DNA of 36,058 nucleotides from an uncultured Gammaproteobacteria bacterium (GTDB lineage Bacteria; Pseudomonadota; Gammaproteobacteria; Arenicellales; UBA868), in NCBI GenBank assembly GCA_913051905.1, contig CAJXBY010000004.1:1-36058 (forward strand), read 5' to 3'. Under the pieces are notes generated by a model. It was not told where the DNA came from. It worked only from the letters and a program-made list of their open reading frames with translations, and searched no databases. Below, piece by piece: positions 7,926 to 16,333 of this stretch. Position 1 is the stretch's first letter; each line of letters starts with the position of its first letter. Both the position numbers and the translations under genes were made by a program.

Positions 7926-10037
7926 GTGAAGAATCGCTGGTCTGATTCCGATGCCAGGCAGTTCGTCGATCGATACGGGGAGGACCACGGTGAGGCGTTA
8001 GCTCTACGTACATATTCGAGTCGCCTGATCGGTGTCGAGCCTTCTCTAGTGCTGCACGGCGGAGGAAACACATCCGTTAAAGGCGCGCACCTAAACCTTT
8101 TTGGGGAAACCGAACAAGCTCTTTTCATTAAGGCCTCGGGACGGAATCTGGGCACGCTGGCGCCCGAGGATCATGTCGCAGTAGAGCTCGCCTACCTGCA
8201 GAGGCTTCAAGAAGTCGACGATCTTTCCGATAGTGAATTGCTGAACGCGCTTCGTACCCATCTGTTCGACCACCATGCTCCCACACCCTCGATCGAATCG
8301 CCTGTACATGCGTGTTTGCCAGGCCGGTTTGTCGATCATACCCATGCCGATGCGATCCTCACGCTGACGAACCAAGTCGATGGAGACCAGCACGTGCGCG
8401 CGGCTTTGGGTGACGACATCGTGATTCTGCCCTATGTGTCAGCAGGCGTGCGTCTGGCCAAGGAATGCGCCACTGCGGTTGCCGCAGCGCCGGAAACCCA
8501 GGCCATGGTATGGACACACCATGGTCTTACCGTCTGGGGAGAGACGGCGCGCGAGAGCTACGAACGGCTGATCGATCTCATCACCCGTGCCGAGGAGTAC
8601 CTGGAGAAAACCGCGACCCGAATTCTGGTGACTCTGCAGGAGACATCGCTGGACGTCGCCATGAGGCGCCTGTCCAGTGTGGCGCCCCTGCTGCGTGGCC
8701 GGCTTGCCCGCGTGACCGGAGACCCGGACTGCCCCTACCAGCGAATGGTACTTCGGCCGCTGGTGACGCCGGAGATTCTCGCTTTCCTCGATAGCGCCGA
8801 GGCCCAAACACTTGCGCTTTCGCCCCCACTCACCCCCGACCACCTGATTCGAACGAAAATTCTGCCAGCCTGGGTAGATAAACCGGTCTACGGCGACGAG
8901 GCACTTCTCGCAGGCCAGATCGATACCGTGCTGGAGCGCTACGCCGAAGATTACCGTGCCTACGTCGCCCGGCATGCGAGCCGCCGGCCTGGCGGTATAG
9001 AACCATTTGATCCCGCGCCGGCAGTCGTGCTCTTTCCCGGAATGGGGGCCTTGTGTGTGGGTGAGGACGCCCCCTCAGCCTTGATCGTTCGCGATATCAC
9101 CGCCCAGACACTTTCTGCGAAGGCGTTGATCGCTGCCATGGGTTCTTCCTATCAATGTCCTGGCGAAGGGGATCTTTTCGACATGGAGTACCGGCCGATG
9201 CAACAGGCGAAGCTGGTTCGGACTGGTGTCCCGCCGCTTCGTGGCCGAGTCGCGCTGGTGACCGGCGCAGGCGGGGCCATCGGCTCCGGTATTTCCGAGC
9301 GACTCCTGCTGGAAGGTGCCCACGTTGTGTTAACAGACCTGCCTGGTGAGTCACTCAGTCTGCTGGCTGAGCCGTTGAGCCGGCGGTTTCCCGGCCGGGT
9401 TTTAGACATTGGTCTGGACGTCACTGATCCAGGATCTGTCAGTGAAGGGTTCGAACAGGTAAGTCAGATTTGGGGTGGTGTGGACATCGTGGTCATCAAT
9501 GCCGGGCTGGCCCATGTGTCCTCACTGGAGACCATGGAATTTGAAAAGTTCCAGCAGCTTGAACAGGTCAATACACACGGTACCCTGTTGCTGTTGCGGG
9601 AGGCCGCCCGGCACATGAAGCGGCAAGGGACCGGCGGTGACATCGTACTGGTGTCGACCAAGAATGTCTTTGCGCCCGGTAGCGAATTCGGGGCTTACAG
9701 CGCAACCAAGGCAGCCGGCCACCAGCTTGCCCGGATCGCCAGCCAGGAGTTCGCCGCTGATGATGTGCGGGTGAACATGGTCGCGCCCGATGCCGTCTTC
9801 TCACACGGGGAACAACAGTCCGGACTATGGGCAGAGGTCGGTCCTCAACGAATGCTCGCTCGGGGGCTCGATGCCGATGGTTTGGAGGCGTACTATCGCG
9901 ACAGAAATCTACTCAAAGCCCGAATCACTGCCGAACACGTCGGCAGTGCGGTCTTCTTCTTTGTGAGCCGCGCCACACCAACGACTGGTGCAACACTGCC
10001 AGTGGACGGTGGCCTGCCCGACGCCACACCGCGCTAG
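7926..10037 (+). CDS. Bifunctional class II aldolase / short-chain dehydrogenase
   Basis: About 703 residues from GTG 7926 (reads as MKNRWSDSDARQFVDRYG), preceded by GAAGG at 7911-7915; a longer TTG start at 7902 is possible. The N-terminal class II aldolase domain shows LVLHGGGNTSVKG, VDHTHADAI and WTHHGLTVWGE, which supply zinc-binding histidines. The C-terminal SDR domain shows VTGAGGAIGSGI (Rossmann TGxxxGxG), VVINAGL and GAYSATKAAGHQ with the catalytic Tyr and Lys (YxxxK). This fusion is known from L-rhamnose breakdown (rhamnulose-1-phosphate aldolase/lactaldehyde dehydrogenase, YuxG-like) and related deoxy-sugar pathways. No rhamnose isomerase or kinase is near. It follows the LsrF-like gene by 139 nt, so the two may act on consecutive intermediates; this is inference. 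Confidence 0.9.
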   Translation: MKNRWSDSDARQFVDRYGEDHGEALALRTYSSRLIGVEPSLVLHGGGNTSVKGAHLNLFGETEQALFIKASGRNLGTLAPEDHVAVELAYLQRLQEVDDLSDSELLNALRTHLFDHHAPTPSIESPVHACLPGRFVDHTHADAILTLTNQVDGDQHVRAALGDDIVILPYVSAGVRLAKECATAVAAAPETQAMVWTHHGLTVWGETARESYERLIDLITRAEEYLEKTATRILVTLQETSLDVAMRRLSSVAPLLRGRLARVTGDPDCPYQRMVLRPLVTPEILAFLDSAEAQTLALSPPLTPDHLIRTKILPAWVDKPVYGDEALLAGQIDTVLERYAEDYRAYVARHASRRPGGIEPFDPAPAVVLFPGMGALCVGEDAPSALIVRDITAQTLSAKALIAAMGSSYQCPGEGDLFDMEYRPMQQAKLVRTGVPPLRGRVALVTGAGGAIGSGISERLLLEGAHVVLTDLPGESLSLLAEPLSRRFPGRVLDIGLDVTDPGSVSEGFEQVSQIWGGVDIVVINAGLAHVSSLETMEFEKFQQLEQVNTHGTLLLLREAARHMKRQGTGGDIVLVSTKNVFAPGSEFGAYSATKAAGHQLARIASQEFAADDVRVNMVAPDAVFSHGEQQSGLWAEVGPQRMLARGLDADGLEAYYRDRNLLKARITAEHVGSAVFFFVSRATPTTGATLPVDGGLPDATPR

Positions 10038-10062
10038 CCGTTCTGCGGTTAAAACACTGACC

Positions 10063-10081
10063 GGCAGGACTTAAACCTGCC
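10063..10081. terminator. Inverted repeat at convergent gene ends, possible weak terminator
   Basis: GGCAGG (10063-10068), 7-nt loop, CCTGCC (10076-10081) forms a six-base-pair stem overlapping the stop codon of the dehalogenase, between two convergent genes. No T-run follows on either strand, so intrinsic termination is uncertain. Confidence 0.3.
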
Positions 10082-10970
10082 AGGATGTGAGCGCCTGGCG
10101 TGCCACGTCGGCACCCCATTCCTGCAGAAAATGTCCTCCTTCAGCCACTTCGTACGGAGCCTGGCAATTGCGGATGGATCTGGAGAGAGCGTACATCATG
10201 GGCGGCGTCAGAACCGGGTCCTGCATACCGATGGCCATGAAGCTCTGACCCTGCCACTCACCTTGCAGCCATGTCCTGGCCTGGCGCGATATTTCGGCAC
10301 CGTCGGCATCGGGGTGCTCGGGAAGAAGTTCAGGAAAAGCGCGGACGCCGGCCTTGTGCTCAATGTCCGGAAACGGTGCATCGTACGCAGCCTGTTCTTC
10401 AGCTGTCAGGTGAGGGCAGGCCCGGCCCAGCAATCGCCCCGGCGAAAGATCGGGATTGTCCCGGCACCACTGCCGCCAGGCAATGAAACCGTCACTCAGG
10501 GGCGCTTCGCCGGTACCCAGTGTAGTGTTCATCACCAGCAGTCGCGAGTAGCGATGCGGGAGTTCCATCGGCAGCGTAAGGCCGAGGATGCCGCCCCAGT
10601 CCTGACCAACCAGTGTCAGGTTGGTCAGTTCCAGTCGCGATGTGAAGGCCAGCAGCATGTTTCGGTGAAAGCTGAAGGTGTAAGTCTCTTCTTCAGTTGG
10701 CTTGTCTGAGCGCCCGAACCCGAACAGATCAGGCACAACGACCCGGGCCCCGCTGGCCCGGAAGATTGGAATCATGTGCCGGAAAAGATAGGCCCAGGTT
10801 GGCTGACCGTGCACGCACAAAAAAGTCCGTTCAGCATTTTGTGGGCCGAGATCCAGATAGTGACAACGCAGTCCCTCGTAGCCCGGCAGGTTATCGAGGT
10901 AGTGCGGTTCAAAATCGAAGTCGGGCAGAGCCCGAAAGCGGTCATCCGGGGTGCGCAGTACGCTAGGCAT
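10071..10970 (-). CDS. Haloalkane dehalogenase (HLD-I, DhlA-like)
   Basis: A 299-residue alpha/beta-hydrolase with the full dehalogenase signature. CVHGQPTWAYLFR supplies the oxyanion region. VGQDWGG places the nucleophile Asp at residue 124 followed by the halide-binding Trp at 125, the same numbering as Xanthobacter DhlA. GMQDPVLTPP offers the acid Asp near residue 250, and GGHFLQEWG the catalytic His near residue 279. These enzymes hydrolyse carbon-halogen bonds to an alcohol and halide without cofactor. Length fits the family (about 300-310). ATG start at 10970. It is divergently transcribed from a ureohydrolase-fold gene across a 139-nt region with several inverted repeats. No haloacid dehalogenase or alcohol dehydrogenase partner is seen beside it, so the natural substrate (halogenated natural product or other) is unknown. 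Confidence 0.87.
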   Translation of the reverse strand: MPSVLRTPDDRFRALPDFDFEPHYLDNLPGYEGLRCHYLDLGPQNAERTFLCVHGQPTWAYLFRHMIPIFRASGARVVVPDLFGFGRSDKPTEEETYTFSFHRNMLLAFTSRLELTNLTLVGQDWGGILGLTLPMELPHRYSRLLVMNTTLGTGEAPLSDGFIAWRQWCRDNPDLSPGRLLGRACPHLTAEEQAAYDAPFPDIEHKAGVRAFPELLPEHPDADGAEISRQARTWLQGEWQGQSFMAIGMQDPVLTPPMMYALSRSIRNCQAPYEVAEGGHFLQEWGADVARQALTSWQV

Positions 10971-10984
10971 GATTTTCTCTCCCA

Positions 10985-11014
10985 GGTTCCGTTGACTGGA
11001 ACCGTTGGTATACC
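10985..11014. promoter_or_regulatory. Inverted repeat plus palindrome between divergent genes (candidate operator)
   Basis: GGTTCC (10985-10990) and GGAACC (10998-11003) form a six-base inverted repeat with a 7-nt spacer, closely followed by the perfect palindrome GGTATACC at 11007-11014. CCGTTG also occurs twice in direct orientation (10989-10994 and 11002-11007). TTGACT at 10992-10997 could be a -35 for the plus-strand gene, with only a poor -10 (GATTCT at 11015). The clustering suggests a regulator site shared by the dehalogenase and the ureohydrolase-like gene. Confidence 0.4.
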
Positions 11015-11109
11015 GATTCTACAGGCGGCACCGAAATTCCTTACAATCAGAGCCTGTGCCCCCTATTTAGGGTCAACCGTTCTGATTCGCGATTACCGCT
11101 GCCAAGTTC

Positions 11110-12063
11110 ATGGATCCACCTGACGTATCAGAGGAAGCCGTAATCAACGCCCCGGGGAGTTTCATGGGCGTGCCGTTCTCCAGCGATCTCAGTCATAGCC
11201 GGGCGGCAGTGCTGGGTGTTCCATTCGATTGCGGGACACATCCGGCGCGTGTGGGATCGCGGCTAGGTCCGTCGGCTATTCGCGAACAATCCGTTCTGGT
11301 CCGCCCATTCCAGCCGCCATGGGCTGACTTCAATCCACTCGAGCAGCTCGCTGTGGTCGACTGTGGGAATGTTATCTGTACACCGGGTTTGATCGAGTCC
11401 TCACTTGACCGAATAGAGCAAGCGGTATATCGGGTTGCGTCGGCCGATATCGTACCTGTGACCATGGGCGGTGATGGACTGGTGTCGCTACCGCAGCTCC
11501 GCGCGATGCACCGTATTTTCCCGGACCTGGTACTCCTTCACATCGATGCCCATACCGACACCTATCCGGGGGATGGCCGGGAGATTCAGGAGCGCTACAA
11601 CACCGCTACCACCTTCACGCGTGCAGCCGAAGAGGGGCTAGTGGATACCGCCCGTTCTTTCCATGTCGGCGCGCGCGGCACGGTGACGATGGAAGGTGTG
11701 TTTGAACACACCAGGGCCCAGGGTTACGGCCTGATCGACGATGCTGAACTGCGCCGGCGAGGCCCCGCTGATGTTCTTGGTCAGCTCCACGAAAGCCTGG
11801 TCGGCAGGCCGGTATATCTTTGTTTTGACATGGATTTCTTCGATCCATCCTGTGCGCCAGGGGTGTGCACACCCACCTGGGGTGGCGCCACCGCCAGGGA
11901 GGGACTCGAATTCCTGCAGGGTCTTGAAGGATTGAACTTCGTAGCTGTCGATGTCAACACCGTGAGTCCGCCACACGACGTGGGCGGAATGACTGCGTTT
12001 CTCGCCGCGACCGTGATGATTCAGTGCCTGGCACTGCTGTGCCGCACGCGTCCGGTATCCTGA
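11110..12063 (+). CDS. Ureohydrolase-fold (agmatinase/arginase family) protein with altered active site
   Basis: A 317-residue protein. VLGVPFDCGTHPARVGSRLGP, LLHIDAHTDTY (residues 143-152), YLCFDMDFFDPSCAPG (237-251) and VSPPHDVGGMTA (285-296) place it firmly in the arginase/agmatinase superfamily, whose members cleave guanidino compounds to urea at a two-manganese centre. Two hallmark residues differ. The GGDH motif reads GGDG (120-123), losing the manganese-ligating His. The usual Glu of the DVVEVSPP-type motif is Thr 284 in DVNTVSPP, losing the guanidinium-contacting Glu. The bridging Asp residues 146, 150, 240 and 242 are kept. It may have another substrate, a single metal, or no hydrolase activity. 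The start is uncertain: ATG 11110 lacks a clear ribosome binding site, while ATG 11164 has GGGGAG close upstream. Divergent from a haloalkane dehalogenase. Confidence 0.82.
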   Translation: MDPPDVSEEAVINAPGSFMGVPFSSDLSHSRAAVLGVPFDCGTHPARVGSRLGPSAIREQSVLVRPFQPPWADFNPLEQLAVVDCGNVICTPGLIESSLDRIEQAVYRVASADIVPVTMGGDGLVSLPQLRAMHRIFPDLVLLHIDAHTDTYPGDGREIQERYNTATTFTRAAEEGLVDTARSFHVGARGTVTMEGVFEHTRAQGYGLIDDAELRRRGPADVLGQLHESLVGRPVYLCFDMDFFDPSCAPGVCTPTWGGATAREGLEFLQGLEGLNFVAVDVNTVSPPHDVGGMTAFLAATVMIQCLALLCRTRPVS

Positions 12064-12121
12064 ACACTGTAGAGGAAGCTGCCGGTCGTCGCCGAGTGGA
12101 AATTGGTTCCGGAAGCAATCC

Positions 12122-13018
12122 TCAGGCCAGAAGCCACAGTGCCGCCGGCAGAATCTCGATGCGATTCGGGCCTGCGGGTCTGATCTCCCCATCCATTTCA
12201 AACCACCGGCAATCCGACCCCGGTTCAACTTCTATCGAGTGGCCCCGTCGGTGGTGAACGTAATCTGCACCGAGGTGATTACCGAGGTAAAGCCGACCCA
12301 GCCGCAACGGCAGTTTCCAGCGGGACATGGGCATGACCACAGTAATCTCCGCCAGACCGTTGTCCAATTGTGCTCTGGGTGAGATGTGCATGCCCTGTCC
12401 GAAGTGTGAGCCTTTGGTGACGGCGAGCAGATAGAGTGACCCGGCGAACCAGGGTTCTCCGTCAACGGTCACGCGGCAAAATACGGGTCGATAAGACGAG
12501 AACGCTTTGAGCGTTGCTCTGAGGTAGGCCCAGGGAACCTTGCCCTTGCCTCCGGCCATGTGTTCACCGACCCAGCCCGAGACGCCAGCGGAGAATGTGT
12601 TGACCGCATAGCGGGTATTGGCCTGGCTGTCGCGTATACGCAGCACATCGACACGCCGGGGTTCGGCTGCGAGCACCCTAGCAAGAGTCTTGAGGGGGTT
12701 GCCGGAAAGACCTGCAATGCGCGCGTAGTCCGACCCCGTACCGGCTGGAATCAGGCCGATGGCGATCTCGTTGGCAAGACCTGAAGCCAGGAGTTGGCCT
12801 GCCGCGCTGTGAAAAGTCCCGTCACCGCCGATCACGATCAACCGGCGCACGCCGGCACCAAGGGCCTCCGGTAACTCGAGGCTTGCTTGTTCGTGGGAAC
12901 TGCAGCAGATGATCTGGGCGGTAGCCAGGTTAGGCTCGGACGTTTGAAGTTGTCTCCAGATCCGGTTCCCTTTGCCGTTACCGGCAGTCGGATTGACGAG
13001 GACGACCGTTTTATTCAC
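12122..13018 (-). CDS. Diacylglycerol/lipid kinase family protein (DagK/YegS-like)
   Basis: A 298-residue protein with the diacylglycerol kinase catalytic-domain layout. VVLVNPTAGNGKG at the N-terminus, IVIGGDGTFHSAAGQLL (the GGDGT nucleotide-binding motif) and IGLIPAGTGSDYAR are all visible, followed by a beta-rich C-terminal lobe with PRAQLDNGLAEITVV and EMDGEIRPAGP. The family phosphorylates diacylglycerol, phosphatidylglycerol or sphingoid bases using ATP. No membrane segments are obvious, as expected for the soluble DagK/YegS type. Start is GTG 13018. It is separated from the upstream M24 gene by about 150 nt and converges with the ureohydrolase-like gene, so it is probably transcribed alone or as a read-through tail of the amino-acid operon. 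Specific lipid substrate not deducible. Confidence 0.87.
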   Translation of the reverse strand: MNKTVVLVNPTAGNGKGNRIWRQLQTSEPNLATAQIICCSSHEQASLELPEALGAGVRRLIVIGGDGTFHSAAGQLLASGLANEIAIGLIPAGTGSDYARIAGLSGNPLKTLARVLAAEPRRVDVLRIRDSQANTRYAVNTFSAGVSGWVGEHMAGGKGKVPWAYLRATLKAFSSYRPVFCRVTVDGEPWFAGSLYLLAVTKGSHFGQGMHISPRAQLDNGLAEITVVMPMSRWKLPLRLGRLYLGNHLGADYVHHRRGHSIEVEPGSDCRWFEMDGEIRPAGPNRIEILPAALWLLA

Positions 13019-13170
13019 GCTGCTGTTCCCGGCACGAGTCGGTTCGGTTGTCGAAGGCTGGGTCTTGTTGTTCCAGGCTACGAAACGTCCATTGCTATGA
13101 ACCGAACTTTGTTTGAGCGGCCTTTATGCCAGGGGCATTTTTTGGGGACCGAGCTCAGCCGCTCGACCGG

Positions 13171-14352
13171 TCAGAAGATCACCGGCATCTCCGCCGGAGC
13201 CCGGCGGGTGAGGTACTCCGCACCGTCCTCTGTAATCACGATGTTTTCTTCATGGACCAGCTGTCGGTCGGGTGCAAACTCCATTCCTGGCTCCAGAGTG
13301 ATGACGGCGCCCGGTGTCAGCACAGTGAGGTCGTCTTCCTTCACGGACGGCCACTCGGTCAGCTGCATGCCCAGGCCATGGCCCATGCGCCCGATGCTGT
13401 TTCCAAGAGCGCCGCCGCTTTCAAGGACTTTCCACATCGCACGCCAGACGTCGGCCATTGTCGCGCCGGGGTGGGCTGCGGAAAAGCCAGCGTCGGTGGC
13501 CTGGTAAACCGTTGCGTGGGCCTTCCGGGTGTCGTCAGTGATGTGTCCAAAGGCGAAATTTCGGTCGAAGTCGCAGAAGTAGCCGTCGAAGGTGGTGCCG
13601 GTGTCGATGATTAGCACATCACCTTCCCCCAAGCGCCGGTCGGTTGGACCCATGATGATGTTGTCATAGCCCCCGGGCCCTGAGCCTGCGACCAGGAAAG
13701 GGGTGCTGTCTGCACCTCGCGCCAGCAGGTTCATGCGCATACGCTGTCCGATCTGTCTTTCCGTTTCGCCCATTGCGGTGTGCTGGGGCAGGGCCTCGAA
13801 TTCAGCTGAGGTAAGCTGGCAGACGGTGCGGATCTTTTCGACTTCGGCCGACGACTTCACGAACCGCTGCCTCAGCAGGAGCTGAGCGCAGTCGACAAAC
13901 GAAAGTGCTATCCGCTCTGCCAGGATTTGACTGTTTCGCACCGGCATGCGAAGGATGCTTTCCTGGCCCAGGGCTAGGCCCAGCTGGCCGAAACGGGCCG
14001 GCAGAGCATTCAAGGTGTCCGCGAGAAGTGAGATTCCGTCATCTTCCGGACAGGGTGACTGCCAGGTCCGCACATCGTCGATCCAGGTCGCCTGCATGCC
14101 GGCCAGGCCGAGGCCCGGGATGACAGCAATGGGTTTACCGGACAACGGAACAATCACGAACCAGGGCCGGGTCGGACTTTCAAAGAACTGGGTATGAAAA
14201 CCAGTGAAGTAGCGAATCTCGGGTTCGGTCGTCAACAGTATCGCGTCCAGCTTCGACACCAGCATGGCGCTCTGCGTGGAACGAGTGCGGTCTTCATATT
14301 CGGTCTCCGCAAATCCCCGCTGTGGCAGGCCGTGTTCAGGCACAGTGGTCAT
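13171..14352 (-). CDS. M24 family peptidase (Xaa-Pro aminopeptidase / DoeA-like)
   Basis: A 393-residue pita-bread-fold enzyme. The ATG at 14352 overlaps the stop of the upstream dpaL (TGATG), implying translational coupling. Metal ligands are visible in IDTGTTFDGYFCDFDRNF (two Asp), GHGLGMQLTEWPS (His), ITLEPGMEF (Glu) and VHEENIVITEDG (Glu). The N-terminal creatinase-like domain includes LLTTEPEIRYFTGF. M24 relatives include proline dipeptidases, creatinase and ectoine hydrolase DoeA/EutD. The location in an operon with a EutA-like protein and a PLP lyase recalls ectoine-utilisation clusters, although the deacetylase DoeB/EutE and cyclodeaminase EutC are absent. It probably opens an amide or amidine bond in the operon's substrate; this is inference from position. 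Confidence 0.85.
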   Translation of the reverse strand: MTTVPEHGLPQRGFAETEYEDRTRSTQSAMLVSKLDAILLTTEPEIRYFTGFHTQFFESPTRPWFVIVPLSGKPIAVIPGLGLAGMQATWIDDVRTWQSPCPEDDGISLLADTLNALPARFGQLGLALGQESILRMPVRNSQILAERIALSFVDCAQLLLRQRFVKSSAEVEKIRTVCQLTSAEFEALPQHTAMGETERQIGQRMRMNLLARGADSTPFLVAGSGPGGYDNIIMGPTDRRLGEGDVLIIDTGTTFDGYFCDFDRNFAFGHITDDTRKAHATVYQATDAGFSAAHPGATMADVWRAMWKVLESGGALGNSIGRMGHGLGMQLTEWPSVKEDDLTVLTPGAVITLEPGMEFAPDRQLVHEENIVITEDGAEYLTRRAPAEMPVIF

Positions 14353-15602
14353 CACAGCGTTTTAATCAGACCGTCGGCTGCATTGCCGACAAGCTGGCGG
14401 TAGACATCGAGGTCGGTCGCTCCTTCGGTCCCGAAAACCAGTACCCGTGCGTTGTCATCAAGTTCAAGCATCCGACTCAGTTCAGCGTCTGAACGGGCGG
14501 CGATGCACCCAGCAAGTCCTGCCACAGCTGCCTCGCCCGCTACGATTCGGGCATCCCCATTGCTCCCCCGGGCAAGGCGCGCCATCAGCGGGCCAACAGG
14601 GTCATCGTTGATGGTCAGGAAATGATCGGCACCAAGCACCAGAATATCCCAGGCGATCAGCGATACCTCGCCGCAGGACAGCCCTGCCATAATACTTTCC
14701 CGTGTTACTGTGATGTTTACCGCCTGACCAGCGAGGGCACTACGGTAAAGGCAGTCGGCAGGCTCGGGTTCTACCACCACGAAACGCGGCCGACCAGCGC
14801 CGTAGCGGCGCCAGAGATCGATGCATACGGCGGCAGCGAGACCGCCGCAGCCGCCCTGAATGAACACATGGGTGGGTGGTCCCTGGTCCGACAGTTGATC
14901 CATTGCCTCGGTGCTCATCAGCGTGTATCCGGCCATAACCTGACGCGGAACCTCGGCGTAGCCAGGCCAGGAGGTGTCTGACACGATGAGCCAGTCGTTC
15001 AGTGCGGCATCTTCGGCGGCTTTCTTGACCGATTCGCCATAGTCGCCATCGACCCGCACGACCTGTGCTCCATACTGCTCGACTGCGGCCTGACGGCCCG
15101 TGCTGACGTCCTCGTGCATGTAAATGAGGCACTGGCAGCCGAATTTCTGCGCCCCCCAGGCCACCGAACGGCCATGATTGCCGTCCGTCGCTGTAACCAC
15201 CGTGATCTTCTCAGCGCGGTCAGACAACCGGCCAGCCAGTAATGCGCCAACATCGCAAACCTCACCGTGACGTCGGGAAATTTCATCGGCTACCGCCTTG
15301 AGGACCGCATAGGAGCCGCCGAGTGCCTTGAAACTTCCGAGACCGAAACGCCGGCTCTCGTCCTTGTAGTAAATGGCATCGACCCCCGTCTGTTGTGCCA
15401 GTCCGGGCAAGGTTCTCAAGGGTGTGGTTTCATGTCCGGCCCAGCTGGAGATCGTCTCTCGGGCCTCGCGGCAAAGGGGTTCACCGATCAGTTCGTCGAC
15501 CGCCGCGGGACAGGTGCTTTGGGACAGAGCCTTCGGGTTTGAACACGCGTTCGCAATTCTGGCATCCAGTTCACCCGCGAGTGTGTCCGGCACGGTGGAC
15601 AC
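14352..15602 (-). CDS. dpaL: Diaminopropionate ammonia-lyase (YgeX/DpaL-like)
   Basis: A 416-residue fold-type II PLP enzyme. Start taken at GTG 15602, 5 nt after the stop of the amidotransferase gene; a longer open frame upstream overlaps that gene and is not protein-like. YYKDESRRFGLGSFKALGGSYAV contains the PLP-binding Lys (SFKALGG). VTATDGNHGRSVAWGAQ, SDTSWPGYAEVPRQVMAGY, FIQGGCGGLAAA, EPADCLYRSAL, IMAGLSCGEVS and FGTEGATD follow E. coli YgeX closely. The known reaction converts 2,3-diaminopropionate (both enantiomers in E. coli) to pyruvate and ammonia by way of 2-aminoacrylate. RidA in the same operon would hydrolyse that intermediate. Its stop overlaps the M24 start. Relatives of serine/threonine dehydratase type are the main alternative. 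Confidence 0.85.
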   Translation of the reverse strand: MSTVPDTLAGELDARIANACSNPKALSQSTCPAAVDELIGEPLCREARETISSWAGHETTPLRTLPGLAQQTGVDAIYYKDESRRFGLGSFKALGGSYAVLKAVADEISRRHGEVCDVGALLAGRLSDRAEKITVVTATDGNHGRSVAWGAQKFGCQCLIYMHEDVSTGRQAAVEQYGAQVVRVDGDYGESVKKAAEDAALNDWLIVSDTSWPGYAEVPRQVMAGYTLMSTEAMDQLSDQGPPTHVFIQGGCGGLAAAVCIDLWRRYGAGRPRFVVVEPEPADCLYRSALAGQAVNITVTRESIMAGLSCGEVSLIAWDILVLGADHFLTINDDPVGPLMARLARGSNGDARIVAGEAAVAGLAGCIAARSDAELSRMLELDDNARVLVFGTEGATDLDVYRQLVGNAADGLIKTL

Positions 15603-15607
15603 GTCTG

Positions 15608-16315
15608 TCAGACCCTGCCCGGATCGGACACAAATAGCCCGTCCAGGAGACCGGTGAACCAGTGATGGATCAGCGGATCGTGCAAGGGTGCGAGCGTCTC
15701 CTGTTCCTCCCGGCTCTGAGCACCGGGATTGTCCCAGGGTGCCCAGTCTGAATCCTGCCAACGTCTGAGGACGCCGGGTGTTACTTCCGGGTGAAACTGC
15801 AAACCGTAAGCATAATCGCCATAGCGAAAAGCGTGGTTTGGGAACAGATCACCGCAGGCCAGCAGGGTCGCGTCGTGGGGTATTTCAAATCCACGGCTGT
15901 GGGCCTGAAAAACAAAAAAATCGTTTGGAATGAAAGATTCTTGCCCAGCAGCCGGCTGAATCGGATAGTAGCCGAACTCCTCCCAACCGTCTGCTCGCGG
16001 GAAGACCTGCGCACCCAGTACGTGCGCCAGGAGTTGTCCGCCTAGACAAATACCAAGCACTGGTATATTGCCTTTTAGGCATTGTTCAAGCCATCGTGCT
16101 TCATCAAAAAGATAGGGTGCTTCACTGATTGTGTCGATATTGGCACTTCCACCCGCGACCACTACACCGGCGAGGGAATCACAAGGTTCGGGTAGTGATT
16201 CCCCGTTGAATGGCTGGACCCACTGTATAGCAAATCCACGCGCTGCCAGATGGGTTGAAGCCCGGTCATCCCTGGGGTCGGGATGATGCTCGATGAAGAT
16301 GACTCGTTTGTCCAT
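15608..16315 (-). CDS. Class I glutamine amidotransferase (GMP-synthase-like GATase1 domain)
   Basis: A 235-residue stand-alone GATase1 protein from ATG 16315 (MDKRVIFIEHHPDPRDDRAS). The nucleophilic Cys is in VLGICLGGQLLAHVLGA and the His of the triad in YGLQFHPEVTP, with the Glu two residues on. The domain normally releases ammonia from glutamine or hydrolyses gamma-glutamyl bonds; stand-alone relatives include gamma-glutamyl hydrolases such as PuuD and proteins of unknown use. No synthase partner is encoded in the operon, so gamma-glutamyl hydrolysis or deamidation of an operon intermediate is more likely than ammonia channelling; this is inference. It lies between the EutA-like gene (18 nt upstream) and dpaL (5 nt downstream). 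Confidence 0.82.
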   Translation of the reverse strand: MDKRVIFIEHHPDPRDDRASTHLAARGFAIQWVQPFNGESLPEPCDSLAGVVVAGGSANIDTISEAPYLFDEARWLEQCLKGNIPVLGICLGGQLLAHVLGAQVFPRADGWEEFGYYPIQPAAGQESFIPNDFFVFQAHSRGFEIPHDATLLACGDLFPNHAFRYGDYAYGLQFHPEVTPGVLRRWQDSDWAPWDNPGAQSREEQETLAPLHDPLIHHWFTGLLDGLFVSDPGRV

Positions 16316-16333
16316 ACGGCCCCGGGGTAACAA

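Noticed and set aside
13115..13164. Possible terminator: GAGCGGC/GCCGCTC with inner ATGCC-AGG-GGCAT followed by T-run on the plus strand
   Set aside because: The T-run is on the plus strand, where no gene precedes it; on the minus strand, where the genes lie, it would be an A-run. The inner stem has only five pairs.
15603..15761. N-terminal extension of the diaminopropionate ammonia-lyase frame
   Set aside because: It overlaps the end of the amidotransferase gene and does not resemble the family; the GTG at 15602 gives the expected length.
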